Source: Fratercula arctica (taxonomy: Eukaryota > Chordata > Aves > Charadriiformes > Alcidae). From it: a stretch of 64,000 nt of DNA. Where the stretch lies: positions 36,722,817 to 36,786,816 of the forward strand of contig CANTUZ010000008.1 in assembly GCA_947846985.1 (NCBI GenBank). The letters run 5' to 3'. Both the position numbers and the translations under genes were made by a program. Positions 1-13,544 of this stretch are shown piece after piece. The number at the start of each line of letters is the position of its first letter. Within the stretch, counting starts at the first letter, position 1. The notes under the pieces were generated by a model. The model did not search any database. It saw only the letters and a program-made list of their open reading frames with translations, and was not told the DNA's origin.

Positions 1-3000
1 GCTTATCTTAACGTGTTTTATATAAACAGACAGATAACTGTAATATGTCTGAATTATGTAGAGTGTTTTCCAATACAAAAACCACATCTAACATATTAAG
101 TATATTCATTTTTCTGTCTGGATCCTCTAGTTCATAGGTTCATCTAAATGATAAGGCATTATGAAGTCCTGTATTTTATTTTTCATTTGGAGATTTGTAG
201 AGAGTAATTTTTTTCTTTCCCTACCACCTCACCAGATTATAATTTTATCCACTACACAAGCTAACTTCATACCTCATTTCTGCCACTGATATGGCTATTT
301 TCTACAATGTGAATGAAGTACCTGGTGCGATAAATATTGAAGTGTGCCTGCAGTTTCATTTTCACATACAATTGACACTTTTCAAAGGATAAAACCATTG
401 CTGCAGTATTTACTAAGTGTCCCTATTTTAATTCTGATCTTCTTGAATTGTATTTCAATACAGCAAGCAATTCGACATCATTTCTCTTCATTTATGACCA
501 TGTTATATTATTTCAACATATCATGCAGTAGTAGAATGAGTTATGCTTATGGCAGACCATTCATATTAGAAAATGTGCATCTAGATATTGCAATAACTCT
601 AATATTACATTTCACCACTATTTCAGTGACAGGAAAATGCAGTATTCTGCTACACTGAGTTACAAATAATATACAATGTAATCTTGCTGAAATATCTGTT
701 TGCATTTTAGTTTTGCAGTGTTAGTAACCCATCAGCATTACCAAAAAATAAAGATGAATATCAACTCTGTGTATTCTTAAATGTCGTGTATTTCCATTTT
801 TTTACTTTGCCTATTAATTGACTTTGTCATATTAACTTGGCACAGTAAAAACACAGAAGTATAGTGATTTATACCAGTGTTTGAGCTCTCCTAACAGTTT
901 AACATGATCTTTCTTTTGCTACTAATGTAGAGGTATTTCTGCATCTTGTCTTTGCAAATAGATTGTCTTCATTCATATTGCTGAGACAATTTGCTTGCAA
1001 GATTTTGTAGCTTGCTTTCTGGAGAAAGGGGAATCAGTTATGTTGATTGGAAAGGCTGTAGTTGGGAAAGAGGTTCTGTCTGCTAAGCTTATCGAACTAT
1101 CAGAAAATTATGCAATGGCCCAAGTCCCTTGCAATTACTACACAATATCTCCTGCGCTTTGATGTCTGTAAGTGTAACATTCCCTGCGTTTCAGTGGGCC
1201 TGATTCTTTCCCATAGCTTTGTTTTGCATCGCTTAAGATGCAGAACAATCAGTGGAGTCACTTCTGAGTAGTGCTGGTGGGGAAAAAAAAAAAAAAGGAT
1301 TTAAAAAATCAGGACAGAAATCCTTATACCACATGCACAGCCTCTGAGTAACTCAATTAGCTCAATTAATGGTGACTGGTAACTCTTCAATAGAAATGCT
1401 GTCAATTCTGGTAGAATTTTTGACATCCTCTTTACCTATCCTTGATCAAATCTAGACGTGTTTTAGGAGAGCAAATCACTTAATGTAGTATAACTATCAC
1501 TCATTGTCGTAAGTGTGAAAAGTTAAATAACCGTTTTCCTGGTGTAAAATATTAGTTCTGTAGCCTACATTTCAAAAGGGAGGGAGCGATAGTTGCAATT
1601 ACAGGGATTTTAGCCCACTGGTTATTTAGTTGTTGGACATGAGCAGAGAATACTGCGGTATTACTGGTTTATTTTTGCTGCCTTTATGCTAAAGACAAAT
1701 TTTAAAATAATAGCTATTATTTCTGTGCATCATGCAGTTCTGCAGGGCCATGGTTGGGCCAGGTAAAATTAAATTCAGATTCCTGCACAGGATTTGCTGA
1801 AGCAAAACATTAACCAAAACTAAACAGAAAAGTAGTGGGGACGGAGGATAAATGTCGATGGCAAAGAAATATGCAACTCACAGAATCTACAAGTCCTGGC
1901 TTGACATACTCTCAGTTACCAGTGAAAAATGAGTTGAAGACCTCACTTAACTTTATGAGGTTTGGTGGGCCTTCGGCATCTGCAGAGCAAGCACAGCAGA
2001 AAAAGCAAAAAATTAAAGGACGTTTCCTAGATGGAGTTAGACTTTCAAACCCTCTGTGTCCACGTTCTAGTGGGAAACTTATTCTCCCACTTCCTGTACT
2101 GCACAGTTCACTACTGTGAAAAACAGAAAAGGATATTTCCTTTTTTAACATTATGGTCTGGCATCTCTTCTCTAAATGCACTTAAAGGCAGAACAATAAA
2201 GGGAGGTTGTGCCAAACATACACCAGGAATATTTGTTTTTTCCAAGGTTTGAAGCAATGGAAACTATAAATATGCTAAAAACTGTAGAAGTGTTTTAAGT
2301 TATATTTGCGGTAACCTCTTCTGATTATTAATCATGAGATATTACAGATGACTAACGAGTAGCACCACATATGATTTCAGTTAATTGTATCTGACCATGT
2401 TAATTTTGGTCTGGGAGAGGACAACAAATTCATTCAAATTACTACCCAAAAAATGACATTTAGGTTCTGAAGCAGTTGGTATTGGAGCAGTTGGGTCAGG
2501 TAGATCCCATGGGTTTGTCTCCTGGGAGGACTTGTGTTTAAAATGAAACACCTGCTTGGATATTTATGGGCCTGAGGCATTACCTTAACATTTACTATAA
2601 CAGTATCTACTCTCTTGGCAGGTGCTCTCAAAAACCCTTGGAAGAGAAAACTGAGAACTCCTTTGGGCTGTTAAAGGTAATTAATTTCACTGATGATCTT
2701 AATATTCCTGATACTAATGCTTGTTTTTCCATTTAGCTTCATGCTCTAATCCAGCAATGCCTTGATTACAGCCATCAGTAAAAGTTTTAACAGTTTTCAG
2801 TTGATGCTATTTGTTTAAGAAGATCCTATTATGGTGTTTTTATGGTGTTTGTCTCCACTTTTGTTATTAAGTTTTGTTTAGGATTTTCAGTGGTGTAGGA
2901 ACCAGCCTTCGAATCAATCTTAGTATTCATTGTAACACCGAGTACCTGAGATTTCAGAGAAAGGGAGTCATGGGATATGTGTCCTTACCTTGGACTGCAG

Positions 3001-4604
3001 AATGGGACAAGAAACAAAAAAACTCTAGAAGGAAAACAACTCACCGTAGAAGCCATTAATTCCTTGTAAGTCAGAGGTAGACTGTGGGAGCTTTAACTTG
3101 CACACTAGCTCTGAAGCCTCTGGTTCCTCACCTCTATCTGCCTGGGGAAATTTTTTTACAAGGAAACCTCACAGGGAAAATTTCAGCATAAAAGGAACGT
3201 GTGGGAGAACAAATGCAACCTCAGCATCTAGTAGGATTTCTGTGGGTTCCCTGTTGCTACCTGTGGAGATTTCTGTTACAGTCTTTCTACATGGTCCTTG
3301 GACCACTGAGAGCTCCCACCTGATGTGGACATAGAGTCACAAAACTGTGAAGGCAACTGATGTTTGTTCTTTGAAAGAGGAAGACTTATGTGCAAAAGGA
3401 GAATCTCCATGAAGGTACGAGGGAGATATTTCCATACTTGCCATAGAAAACAACTGAAATCTTCTAGAGGTAAGTTCTCTGGTCACTCACAGAGGTGCTT
3501 ATGCATTGTTTTATGTCCAAATCATGGCCAGCATATCTGAGGAAAAACTTCTATTACTGAAGTTTAAATGCACAGACATAGACATATGGGCTCAAAGGGA
3601 AATGTTGGTTCCTAAGGGTTCTGCATTATTTTGCAGTTTAGTTTGGCACTGCAGAATAAAGTTGTTGGAAACAAAAAGGAACACCTAAAGTAAATTTAAC
3701 TTAGGCAGACACCGGGACATTAAAAACACAGAGAAATGATTAATGTCAACTTCTTCCTGCAGTTTCAGCAAAGTATTTTAACATTTAAGTTCTACTTAGA
3801 AGTCCTGCTTTAGAAAGCCTCCCTGATGTACTGAAAGGTTCCAAGAAGTGCTAAGCAATAACTAGTGCAGTCAAGACACAACATCTCTGCAGGGTGAGCA
3901 AAGGAAACAAACAAGTGAAGCAGAGCCTCAGGGTGGGAAATGTATTTTCTGACATTGTTCCTGACTTTCTATAACCTGCCCCTGGTCAAGTCAAGGGCAA
4001 TATATTTCCAGTCTAGTTTAGAAGGATTATATACGCTCTTTGCTAACTGTAGTATAGTATTTTCCTGTTACTTTTTTTGTCAGAGTTTTGGTTATGTCAA
4101 ATGTTTTGGGGCTGGTGGAATGAAAGGGAAAAAAGAGATGATGTTGTTTTTTTCCCAAAAGCCCAATGGTCTACTAAGGTGTAGGAGCTTCAAGACTGTT
4201 ACTTTTTTGCTTGAAAGGCTTTGAAGCATAATATGTCCAGGAACTCCAAATTGCCATTATGCACCCTGTTAAAAATTTCCAAAAAGGTGGAGGAAATAGG
4301 AGATAGATCAAGGAAGATCCCCGTAGTCTGTCTTTTGCAGTTATTTCACTTTTCATAAAATACACTTGTGTGTCTGAATTAAAAGTGGCTGAGACTGACT
4401 AGGACTTCAGAGTAATTACTTTAGCATGCTTGGATCAAAATATTAGTCTTCTGGATACAGCTCTCTAATACATCTAGATGAGGAGAGATTATAATCTAAT
4501 GTTTTACGCTAGGCATATGCATTCAAGTGAATCCTTTTGGGATTTCTACTGGGTTGTTATGTGAGCAGAAGGAGAAGACAAGCATTGCAACTCTGTGAAT
4601 CTAG

Positions 4605-4698
4605 GTTTCCTTTGTTTGGTTGGTTGGGGTTTTTTTGGTTGTGTTTTCTTTGGTTGTTGATTTGGGGCTTTTGTTTGTTTGTTTGGTTGGTTTTTTTA
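4605..4698. repeat. GT-rich low-complexity tract
   Basis: The stretch is almost free of A and C, dominated by GGTT and GTTT units, and ends in GTTTGTTTGTTTGG. Confidence 0.85.
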
Positions 4699-5017
4699 AA
4701 GTGTATAAAAGATTAAGAGTTTTTCTGGCCTGAAATTATTCTTTTGTCAAGAACAGCTCAACAGCCAGACTTGCAGTCTTATGCTACTGCACTTCACATT
4801 TTAATATCTCAAAGTACTTTTTTGCAAACACATGAATTTATTCCTGGAATCCTTTTGGATTCAAAGTGAAGCAAAACCAAATAGATATTCTTTAATTACA
4901 CATATTATATTAAATATCTCTCCTTTTTTTTCTTTCTTCTTTAAATTTTAGCCGCTACAGAGTCAGGATTCCTTTGGACAAAGTGAACCACCCAGCTTTC
5001 CCATAGATTGGGAAAAT

Positions 5018-5090
5018 GTTATTGACCTAATTTGCAGGCTAGAAAACAAAGATCCAAGAGGTTAAACTAGCTGCCATTGTTAATCCCATG
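5018..5090 (+). mobile_element. Possible MIR fragment
   Basis: TAGAAAACAAAGATCCAAGA and GAGGTTAAACTAGCTGCC resemble the GGAAACTGAGGC..AGAGGTTAA..TTGCC core of MIR. It is short and diverged. Confidence 0.35.
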
Positions 5091-6867
5091 CAACATGATG
5101 TGTGACAAAAGAGAACCCAGAAGGTTGGCTCTGTAAGTTTTAAGTAAAGCTCTGGTAGAGCACTCTCATGGCTGTGATATAATAGAGCTCTCAACGGTGC
5201 AGTGAAAGGTTAGAGGCGACAATCTGAACAAATAAAACCATCTAACCCATCGGTAAATTAGTAAGCGTGATTTTCAGCCCAATACAAACTAAATATGTAG
5301 GTCGTAAGAGGAGGGATGGTGTAGAACATGATCAGAAACCTGCATTTTGTGGGATGAAAGGGTAGATTGTGGCTGGCTTATTGGCTGACCTGCAGTTAGG
5401 CAGAGAAGTTAGCCCTTGTCTTGGAGAGGCTGACTGCTGGGATTTTTTCCTACGTGGAAGATATTCTAAATCTACAAATGTAATTTGGTGAGAGGAGGCC
5501 AAATTTGGGCCTGTCAACTTTGACACATCCCTTAAAAGATTACAAATGATAGAAATGGTGTGTAAGAGAGTTGTAACAAAGGAGAGGTTTTCAGTTCTTT
5601 TAACAGAGCTACATAATCACACTTTCTCGCAGAAGCATTCAGTGTGAAGATCTGTCAATAGAAATCTCAAACTGTGAATATACAATTGAGCTTTATTATC
5701 CCCTTGTTATTTTGTAACTACATAGGTATGACAGACAGAAACTGATTTTAAAAGAAATCCACAATTGTCAGTGTGTCACATGCATGAATCCCACTGCTGG
5801 AAGTTTTTCAGTAAACCATCATCTTTGGGTAGGTGTGCCAAATGCCATATTTTTAACAAAATGTTTTTGCTCATGGTAACACTCAAGCTCTTAATTTAAA
5901 GAGAATGAACATCCTAACATTTTGTTGCAGCCTTGGGCAGCAGACAGATGGTGCTCTGTCTCACACAGAGCAGACAAGGAATGACAGTTATAAGTACCAG
6001 ATAAAAGGTGCTGAGGGGATGGGGTATATAGGGAAACCTCCAGTTAGACTCGTTACCAAGACATCCCCAGGAGCCCACATAGGCGAATAAGCACTGTATT
6101 GTAAAACAAGAATCATGCGTAAGACACCCCAGGTCTCCTCAAAAGTCCTTCGACTCTCTAAGGAGTACACAGAGGTCTCCAAACCATCACACACCAGCAG
6201 GACTATTTGTCTGCCTTTGTGTCTTAAGGATTTACGGTGCTCCCCTTCTTGGCAGGGCCTGGAAACCTGCCACACACAATGCAGAGAGATGTGGAAGCCT
6301 CTAGGGAATTTCATAGTTCTGTCTTTCGTGGGAGATGAAGAGAAGGGAGCAAAACTCTGCTTAACTTAATGGTTAACTTTACTTTGTATTAAAATAGATT
6401 TGTGATTCATTTGTTTCGGAGTTCCAGGGAGGGTGTGTTGTCAGCGTTTTGTCTGCCAAATCAAAGTAGACATTTGTGGCAGTTGCATAGCAGAAATGTT
6501 TTTCCTGCCTTGTGCCAAATCTTGGCTGCCACTGTCTGTACCCATGCTCAGCCTTGGGGGTTTCCATTTTTAAGGCCGTTAGTGTTTGAATTCCAAAGAC
6601 AGGCAAAATGTGCCTGCAGGTAATAAACGTTTACCTCAACAGGCACTACACTTTCCTGCAACCTTGTTTCTCTGCCATATTTATTAAATGCATAGTCTAC
6701 CAAAGGAAACAACAATTCGGTTCCCTTAATCCCGTTTCTGACAGACCCACGCGCAAATCCTCCAACAGAGCCATGCACCTGTGACTGAGCTGGCTGAGCA
6801 GCAAAGCAGAGAGGGGGGCTGAGATCAGCTCCCTAAACAACTAGACGGCACTGAGTGACAGCTTGTT

Positions 6868-8740
6868 TGTGTATTGAGTGATGTGCAGGATCTGGTTCAA
6901 AATCTCACAATGGAATCGCTGCTGTGTGACAGTGACCGTAATGTACTTCAATTCAGTCCCCCCACAGGAGCAACAAAGGCCAAAAAATCCACCACAAGTG
7001 TGCTTAACTTCAAAAAGAGCAACTCTGTCAAAACAAGGAAGCCCACTAAAAAGAAGCTAAAATGGGCCACTGAAAGAATTAAATCCTTCCAGGGAGCAAG
7101 AAGATCACTGAGCTAAGGGCACAGCAGCAGAGCATGCCCCATCCTTTGGGAAAGACTTCAGAAAGAGTAAAAGGAGACTGGCGTGGCTAATCAGCAAAGG
7201 AAAGAAAGCTACTAGAAACAGGAAGGATCATTCAGAAACTGAAGTTGTGTCCAAACAAAGTAGGAAGGACTGTAAACTAAAGACTAAATATAAAACTCTA
7301 ATCAGTCTAGCCAAAAGAGATTAAGGAGTAAGTAGTTTCAGGGATCAAAATTTCCACTAAACCTGTGTTTCAATCACATCAAAAGAAACACCTGATGACC
7401 AGCATACAAAATGACTGCCCAGAGGATAAAGGCTTTACAGGGAAGCTAAACTCATTTTTTTTGTACTGATGTTTGCTGTGAGTAAAACTGGGGCTATTCC
7501 CACATAGAAACCCTTTTTTGTGGGAAGAGGGTGGGGACATCAGCAAAGGTCTGCCTAAAATTGAATAAACTGAGGAAGGAATAACAGTACCAAAAGACAG
7601 AACGCATTAACAGTACCAAAGGATAGAGTGAATAGTAATAAACAGTAATAAGCAGTTTCCAACCAAAGGCTCTGAAGGCTAAGACAGCTGGATCTGTCTG
7701 CCAGATCTCTTGGAATTCTTTGAACCACAAGCATGAGAGTGGTCTGACCGATGTAGTCTGCCTGGGTTTCCAACAGGCTTTTGACAAAATCTCACACTAA
7801 GGCCTTACACAGAAACTGAACACCCACAACATAGAAAAGAGTTGCCACATGGCTTAATAACTGGCCAAGTAAATGAGAAACAGCGGGTAAGAGTAGCTGA
7901 CTGGTTCTCTCAATGGAGGAGAGGTCACCAGAGGAGTTCCACAGGGATTTAAAAGTATACATAAGATACCTGGAAATGAGGGTGAACAATGAAGTGACAA
8001 AGTTTGCTGAGGACGTGAAGTTCTTCCAGGTAGAAATGATGAGGACCAGCTGTGAAGAATTGCCAAAGTGATTTGGCAATTATCCAGATGAAATTCAGTG
8101 TAGATAAATGTAAAGTACATGTACATTGGGAAAAACAAGCCTATTTCATGTAGAAGATGATGGGCTCTGAATTGACAATTAGCACTGAAGAGCAAGGCCT
8201 GGAGGTTATGATAAATAGTTCCATGAAAACATCAACTTAGTGCTTAGCAGCAGTCAAAAAAAAAAGCAAATCAATTGTTAGGAGTTATTAGAGAAGGAAC
8301 AGAGAACAAACAGAGAACGTAATTATTCCACTATAGAAAGCCATGGTTCACCTGGATGTTGAAAATAGTGTGCAATTCTAGTCATGTCATTGCAAAAATG
8401 ATGTTTTAGAACTGGAAAAGGTGGAGAGAAGGACAACAAGGATGACTAAAGCTGCTTTACACAGGCTGGGACTTGATAGCCGTGAAAAGAGGCAACCTGA
8501 GCAGATATACTGGAGGTCGACAAAATAACAACTGCTGGCAAGAAGGTGGATGCGGACCAACTATTCGCTGTCTCTTACAGTGTAAGAGCACGTGAAGGGA
8601 ATGGGAGAGAGACGTATAAAACAAGAAGAGGGAGTTCATGCAGTGAGTAAAAGGCTTTGCAACTCCTTTCCTAAAGCTGTAATGAACAGAAATTTTCATG
8701 CATTCAAGGGGAGACCAGTGCTTGCATCTGGAAGGCTGCT
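6868..8740 (+). mobile_element. Ancient CR1/L3-type LINE, ORF2 remnant
   Basis: About 1.9 kb reads through the expected ORF2 order of an old chicken-repeat-type non-LTR retrotransposon, with many stops. At 6874-7116 the end of the endonuclease and linker has CDSDRNVLQFS and LNFKKSN. At 7750-7797 the reverse transcriptase has VVCLGFQQAFDKISH (family VVYLDF-KAFD-V-H). At 7999-8020 the catalytic region reads KFAEDVK, the family having FADDTK. MKFSVDKCK follows near 8091, and NDVLELEKVERRTTRMTK near 8399. The 3' part (8540-8700) resembles the old turtle/crocodile-like CR1 end rather than the young avian end. The 5' part is truncated. The copy is strongly diverged, so it inserted long ago. Confidence 0.85.
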
Positions 8741-8922
8741 ACGTTACATGTAAAGACAAAACACAACCAACTCAGAAAATCTCCTGAGCTGAAAATATTT
8801 GGAGACTATGAGAGTATTGGGGGAAATATATGTGCTTGTGTTGTTTTTATTTTCCTCAGGTGGCTGCTGCTGACCACATCCTAGGCTGGATGAATCCGTG
8901 TTCTGAACCGTTATGGCTGGTC

Positions 8923-8938
8923 GTGTGTGTGTGTGTGT
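8923..8938. repeat. (GT)n microsatellite
   Basis: Short run of alternating GT ending at 8938, just 3' of the old LINE. Confidence 0.85.
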
Positions 8939-10156
8939 CATCACAGGTAATTACACATGCAAATTTTTCACCTTTAGACAATTATGACTTATATTGCTAA
9001 ATTAAATAATGGGTTTTGGAGAAGATCAAGTATCAAAAGTAAGATTAGAGTCTTAATACTAAAGCAATAGCATAACATTGTATAATTCTTGACTCTTACT
9101 GACTGTTTTCCTATAAGCTAGCTTCTAGTTGTGCAATTCAGTGTTGGTCGGGAGAGTCGGGACAGAGTGGTGTCCTGACTGCAGAGGCAGTGTTGCAGTG
9201 GGCAGGTTCAGTTGGTGTTTCAACCATTCATTCATCGCATTGCACAAGAAGTTCAAGGGCAGGTTCACTTCTTTTCACCTACTAATGACAGCTGAAATTA
9301 AGAGCCTAATTAGCCTAAAATGTGGGAGTCCTTTTATCTTCAATAGCAGACCTTGTGCCTGGTTACCATTTTGCACTGTTAGACTCCTTTTATGCTTATA
9401 TTTGAACTGGTCACTCTGAAATATGTTTAGTGTGGTTTCTTTGGCTTATGTTGAGTTCTTTCCTAAGCAGTGGTTTCATCTGTGTAGTATTAATATCTTT
9501 TCATACCTGGAAATGTATAGACTTTAAAAAATTGTGTTTGTGCATTCACCTGAAACCATCATTCTAGCATTTGAGGTGCCATCTGTGTTTCATTTGAACT
9601 TGTCAACAATTTTTTTTGCTAATGAATAGTATTGAGAAACCCATATCAAATAGCTTCTCATACGGCTTGGTTTCCCTGTAGAGAATCAAAGTTATGAAAT
9701 TGTATATATTACTATACTTTACATTTAGGTTGATTAGGAATGTTCTACAACGTGATTTCATTTGAAAATGCTGACTGATCAAAAGCGTGATTTCTGCAAA
9801 AGCGTATGAGTTTTATAAATTTCTGTTTAGTTTCAAGACATGTTATTTTTAATTTTCTGATTTACGGGTGATTTTTTTTTCTTTTGTATAGAAAGGTTCT
9901 ACAAATGAGGGATTCTGTGATTTGACCAGTTCTATCTGAGCCACACCTCAGGGAAAAATAACCCATCCTCGGGTAATTTTTCTGAGTTCTCTGGGGTTTA
10001 GGTGACTGCTAAAAAGACCATAAAGATGTTAATAATAGAATTAGAATTGGATTGATCCAAGATAAAGGATCAATATACTACTCTTCCTAAGAAATTTAAC
10101 AACTCTATTACAGTTCCCTTCTGCCTGGTGCTCCACTAAGGTGCTATCTGCCGTAC

Positions 10157-10176
10157 TTTTTTTTTTTTTTCCCCCC
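10157..10176. repeat. T14 followed by C6
   Basis: Homopolymer junction of 14 T and 6 C; a smaller mirror of the A/G junction at 17416. Confidence 0.9.
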
Positions 10177-11936
10177 TCCAAACAACATTCATACTCTGAA
10201 CTATCCCAATTTGATTAAATATACACAGATTATTAGGCATTCTGGAAAGAAAACAGCTGCAAAGGAGCACACTGCCCTGAAGTCAGGCTCATTTGGCAGG
10301 TTTCAAACTAACTTGATAGCAATTATGATCTCCATCGAGTGAGACAGGGAGTGAATAAGATACTTAACACTGTGTGCTTTGGCTGTGAAAACCTTTTCAA
10401 CTCGTGCTTTCAATTTCTGGGTTTCAGTGTTATTAAAATATTTATATGGGTATATTTTAAAAGAAAGAATTATCCTTTTCTCCACACACAGTTTTTTTAA
10501 TCTCTCGGAGACATTTCTCTCCCTTTGCTCTCCACTTCCCAGAAATGGATGCTCTAACCACCATATAGAGCAGGACCATAAATATCTTTTTCCAGCACTG
10601 GAGCTGCAGTTACAGTGTAGTGAAATCTGTCATCTCACTCATATAAGACACAAACTGTCTGCATCAGAAAATGACCCAGGAATTTCTACCCACAGTGACT
10701 GGATTCAATTAGGTTTTTAATTTAAGGATTTGATGCGTATATTCCAGGTAATACAGGTATTCCCACGTAGTTCTTGCATGTATAAATTGCTCTTTCTCTT
10801 TACTATACATTATAGAGTCTTTCTCGATTTATGCAACACTCATCTTTTAACATCTCTAGTCTAACTCAGTGGAGAATTCCCCAACGATACATGTATAAGC
10901 TATGTCAATACTCAGAGTAACTACCATGCCTGAACATCTTCCAAATTCCGTAATAACATTCTCTTACAGTGACTCACCGGCCACCAGAAAGAATGCAGCA
11001 TTCTCAAGCAGGGAGGATCTCAGCCATAAAACATCTAGGATGTTGTAATTACAAGGACAGAAGTGCTTATAAAATCTTAGGATACATTTCTCCTATAAGC
11101 CTGAAAGTTATCTTAAAAACTCTGAAGGTTAAAAGGTACCAAGAGAATACATCTGACCATGGTTCACATCCTTTTGCACTGAATTCAGTCAGGTCTGAAA
11201 CTCCTGGCAAGTTTTTGTTGTTGTTGCTTTTAATTATTATTTTTTAAATTGTAATGCATTATGTAACAGTCATGATCTTGTTCCTAGGTTTCTGTTGTAT
11301 GAAGCTTATGGTTAAAAGTTTAACATTTACTGGATACATTTACTAGATCTACTAGCAGATTTCATGTGTCTTGTTTCTTGTGCATTTCCAAGGCACAAGA
11401 GGGTAATACCAATTTTTCAGAATATTGGAGTCATGCCTCTAATCAAGTCAAGAGCATGAATGTGATAGATGACTTTGCAGCAATGTGGAGGGCAAAATAT
11501 TGGCATGATACAATAAGACTTTTTGGAAAGCTCCAAATTTTGGCACCCATGACAAGCTGCCACATGATTAAGAAATTAAGTTTGTTCCTAATTGTGAACA
11601 GTTGCTGCAAATGGTAGTACTCCCAAATGTGTTTATTCTGAGCCTGTCTGCACAGCCATGTAGTGCAAACCTTGAACAAACTGACTCAAGTACCAGAAAC
11701 AATCTGAATGTAGCAGATCCATGGTCCCTGTACACTTACCACTTATCTCGAAAAAGCCAGGTAAGCATGTCTGCAGCGTTCCAGTTCCCACATAACTAGG
11801 TTGTTTCCCTACTGGGGGCACCTCACATAAAGCTTACATGGTATCTCTCCACTCTGCTACAGTCTATCAATGAGACATCTAATAGATGAAGCCCAACATA
11901 GCAAAGGAGAAAATCTGGGGCTCTGGATTTAAGCTG

Positions 11937-11957
11937 ATTTCTCTTTCTTTCTCTCTT

Positions 11958-12001
<44 letters not shown>

Positions 12002-12257
12002 TCCTTCTCTCTCTCCTTCTCTCTTTCTCTCTTTCTCTCCTTCTCTCTTTCTCTCTCCCCTTCCCTTTCCCCTTCCCTTTCCCCTTCCCTTTCCCCTTCC
12101 CTTTCCCCTTCCCTTTCCCCTTCCCTTTCCCCTTCCCTTTCCCCTTCCCTTTCCCCTTCCCTTTCCCCTTCCCTTTCCCCTTCCCTTTCCCCTTCCCTTT
12201 CCCCTCCTCTCCTCTCTCCCCTCTCCTTTCCCCTTTCCCCTTTCCTTTCCTAAATAC
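11937..12257. repeat. Polypyrimidine tract with twelve perfect 12-bp tandem units
   Basis: The first half (11937-12056) is irregular CTTT/CTCT repeats. From 12061 to 12204 there are exactly twelve copies of TTCCCTTTCCCC without a mismatch, then 50 bp of degenerate C/T sequence. The unit length is a multiple of three, so long open frames (Ser-Leu-rich, Pro-Phe-Leu or Gly-Lys) appear on both strands; these are artefacts. The complementary strand is GGGGAAAGGGAA repeated: G-runs of 4 and 3 with 2-3-nt loops. Confidence 0.98.
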
Positions 12258-13544
12258 CTGGACAACAGTTACCCTGTGCTTACTTGCAGAGCAGACTGCA
12301 GGGACACAGGAGCATGCAGGGTGCTGAGGAGTCCAATTGACTCCCATTGGAGATAGCTCCATGCTTCCTTCCTCAGCCCTTTTCCAAGTCCAAATTCAAC
12401 TGTTGCCATGCAAGTTATCTTTTCAAATATGAATGGTCCTCCCATTTCATTCTTCTGCCTTGTGCCCACAAAGTTTGGCAGGATATTTCTAGAAAACAAA
12501 TTGTATTTCTAGTACAATTCCTGTACTGCCTGTTGCATGCTGCAGGCAGAAAGTGAGGACGATGGAGAAAAGAAATAAGTGGAAGCAAATCCACTTATTG
12601 GATCCAACATTTCTGAACATACTTTTAAAAAAACTGTTGTAAAAATACCATAAAATTCAGCAACTCACTGCACCTGATGTTAATTTTTTTTTTTTATTCC
12701 AAACCGGTTTGCTTTTTCTTTAGCCTTCCTATCTGGGATAGCTTTTAGCAAATTCAGCTGCCACTTTCTATATGAGTGAGAACATTTCTAGTTACTGTGG
12801 ATCATGCTGGCAAGAGGTGAGCAGTAGTGTGAGACCATCAGCAGGTGTGTGGGAGACAGCAGCAATTTGGGAAGCCTGAAAGAGCACATGTGAGGTTGGC
12901 AAAGGGGAATCAATGTTATAAAAAGCATAGTAAAATCTTTCTGGCTGTGAGAGGTATCACTGGGACAACTGTGCTATTGAGAGTGTAATTTTTCTGTGCT
13001 TCAACAGTTTCTGATCTTTTGTATGTTATGTCTAGGTTTTAAAGACAATTTCCTTACTTCAATGCATTTGGAAATATTCATCTTTGGATTGAGGTCAGAA
13101 ATTTACTCATAGTTCCTGAGAGCTGCTTATTTAACATTTGTTTAAAAAACATTGTTTAAAATAAGGAGGAAAGCGGGAGGTCAGATTTTAGAATCTCATC
13201 ATACAGTTGGATCAAAAGGTCACCGCAAAAAGGAGCGTTTCACAAGAAATACCCCAATCATGCCCCAAATACCCAATAACCCAAATCAAAATTTCCCAAT
13301 GGTTATATGTGCAAGACATAAAAATAGATCAATGACATTAAGTTGCCTTGTACATGAATATGAAGGTGTTAGGGGATGTACGGTTACATGAGCTACCTGC
13401 TTACCAAATACCTATTAACATGCTTGCTGCTTCTTTTACATACATTTAGTCTTAAGTATGAGAGTAACTCCATACTGCAAAAGCCCTATTTGAATGCATT
13501 TCTATTAGCACTTTGTGGCAGAGAGACTTTCATCTGCCAGTTCC
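12258..13544. other. No gene recognised; possible very decayed dynein exon
   Basis: Near 12950-13017 a broken frame with LLR then NFSVL could be the remains of the (R)LQRHFSVF segment that precedes the 13545 candidate. Evidence is too weak for its own entry. Confidence 0.25.

Larger units (their letters stand above)
1..6867. other. AT-rich flank, no gene recognised
   Basis: Only short chance frames are present. Apart from the GT-rich tract and the possible MIR fragment listed separately, I see nothing I can name. If the dynein gene extends upstream this is intronic or holds exons too decayed to see. Confidence 0.5.
8741..11936. other. No gene recognised
   Basis: AT-rich sequence. The frame at 11366-11617 includes MNVIDDFAAMWRAKYWHD, which is faintly reminiscent of the dynein AAA3 DDMNMPEVD..HWYD segment but too weak to call. 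Confidence 0.5.

Noticed and set aside
4950..5064. Acceptor-like site followed by a 38-codon frame containing IDWENVIDLICRLENKDP
   Set aside because: The second half overlaps the possible MIR fragment and there is no donor before the stop.
11366..11617. 83-codon frame with MNVIDDF..YWHD, possible dynein AAA3 remnant
   Set aside because: Spacing between the MN and W-D motifs is about ten residues too short and few residues match; probably chance.
11823..12362. Long open frames of 128-179 codons on both strands over the polypyrimidine tract
   Set aside because: They exist only because the 12-bp and dinucleotide units avoid stops. The Gly-Lys and Pro-Phe-Leu repeat peptides are translation of simple sequence.
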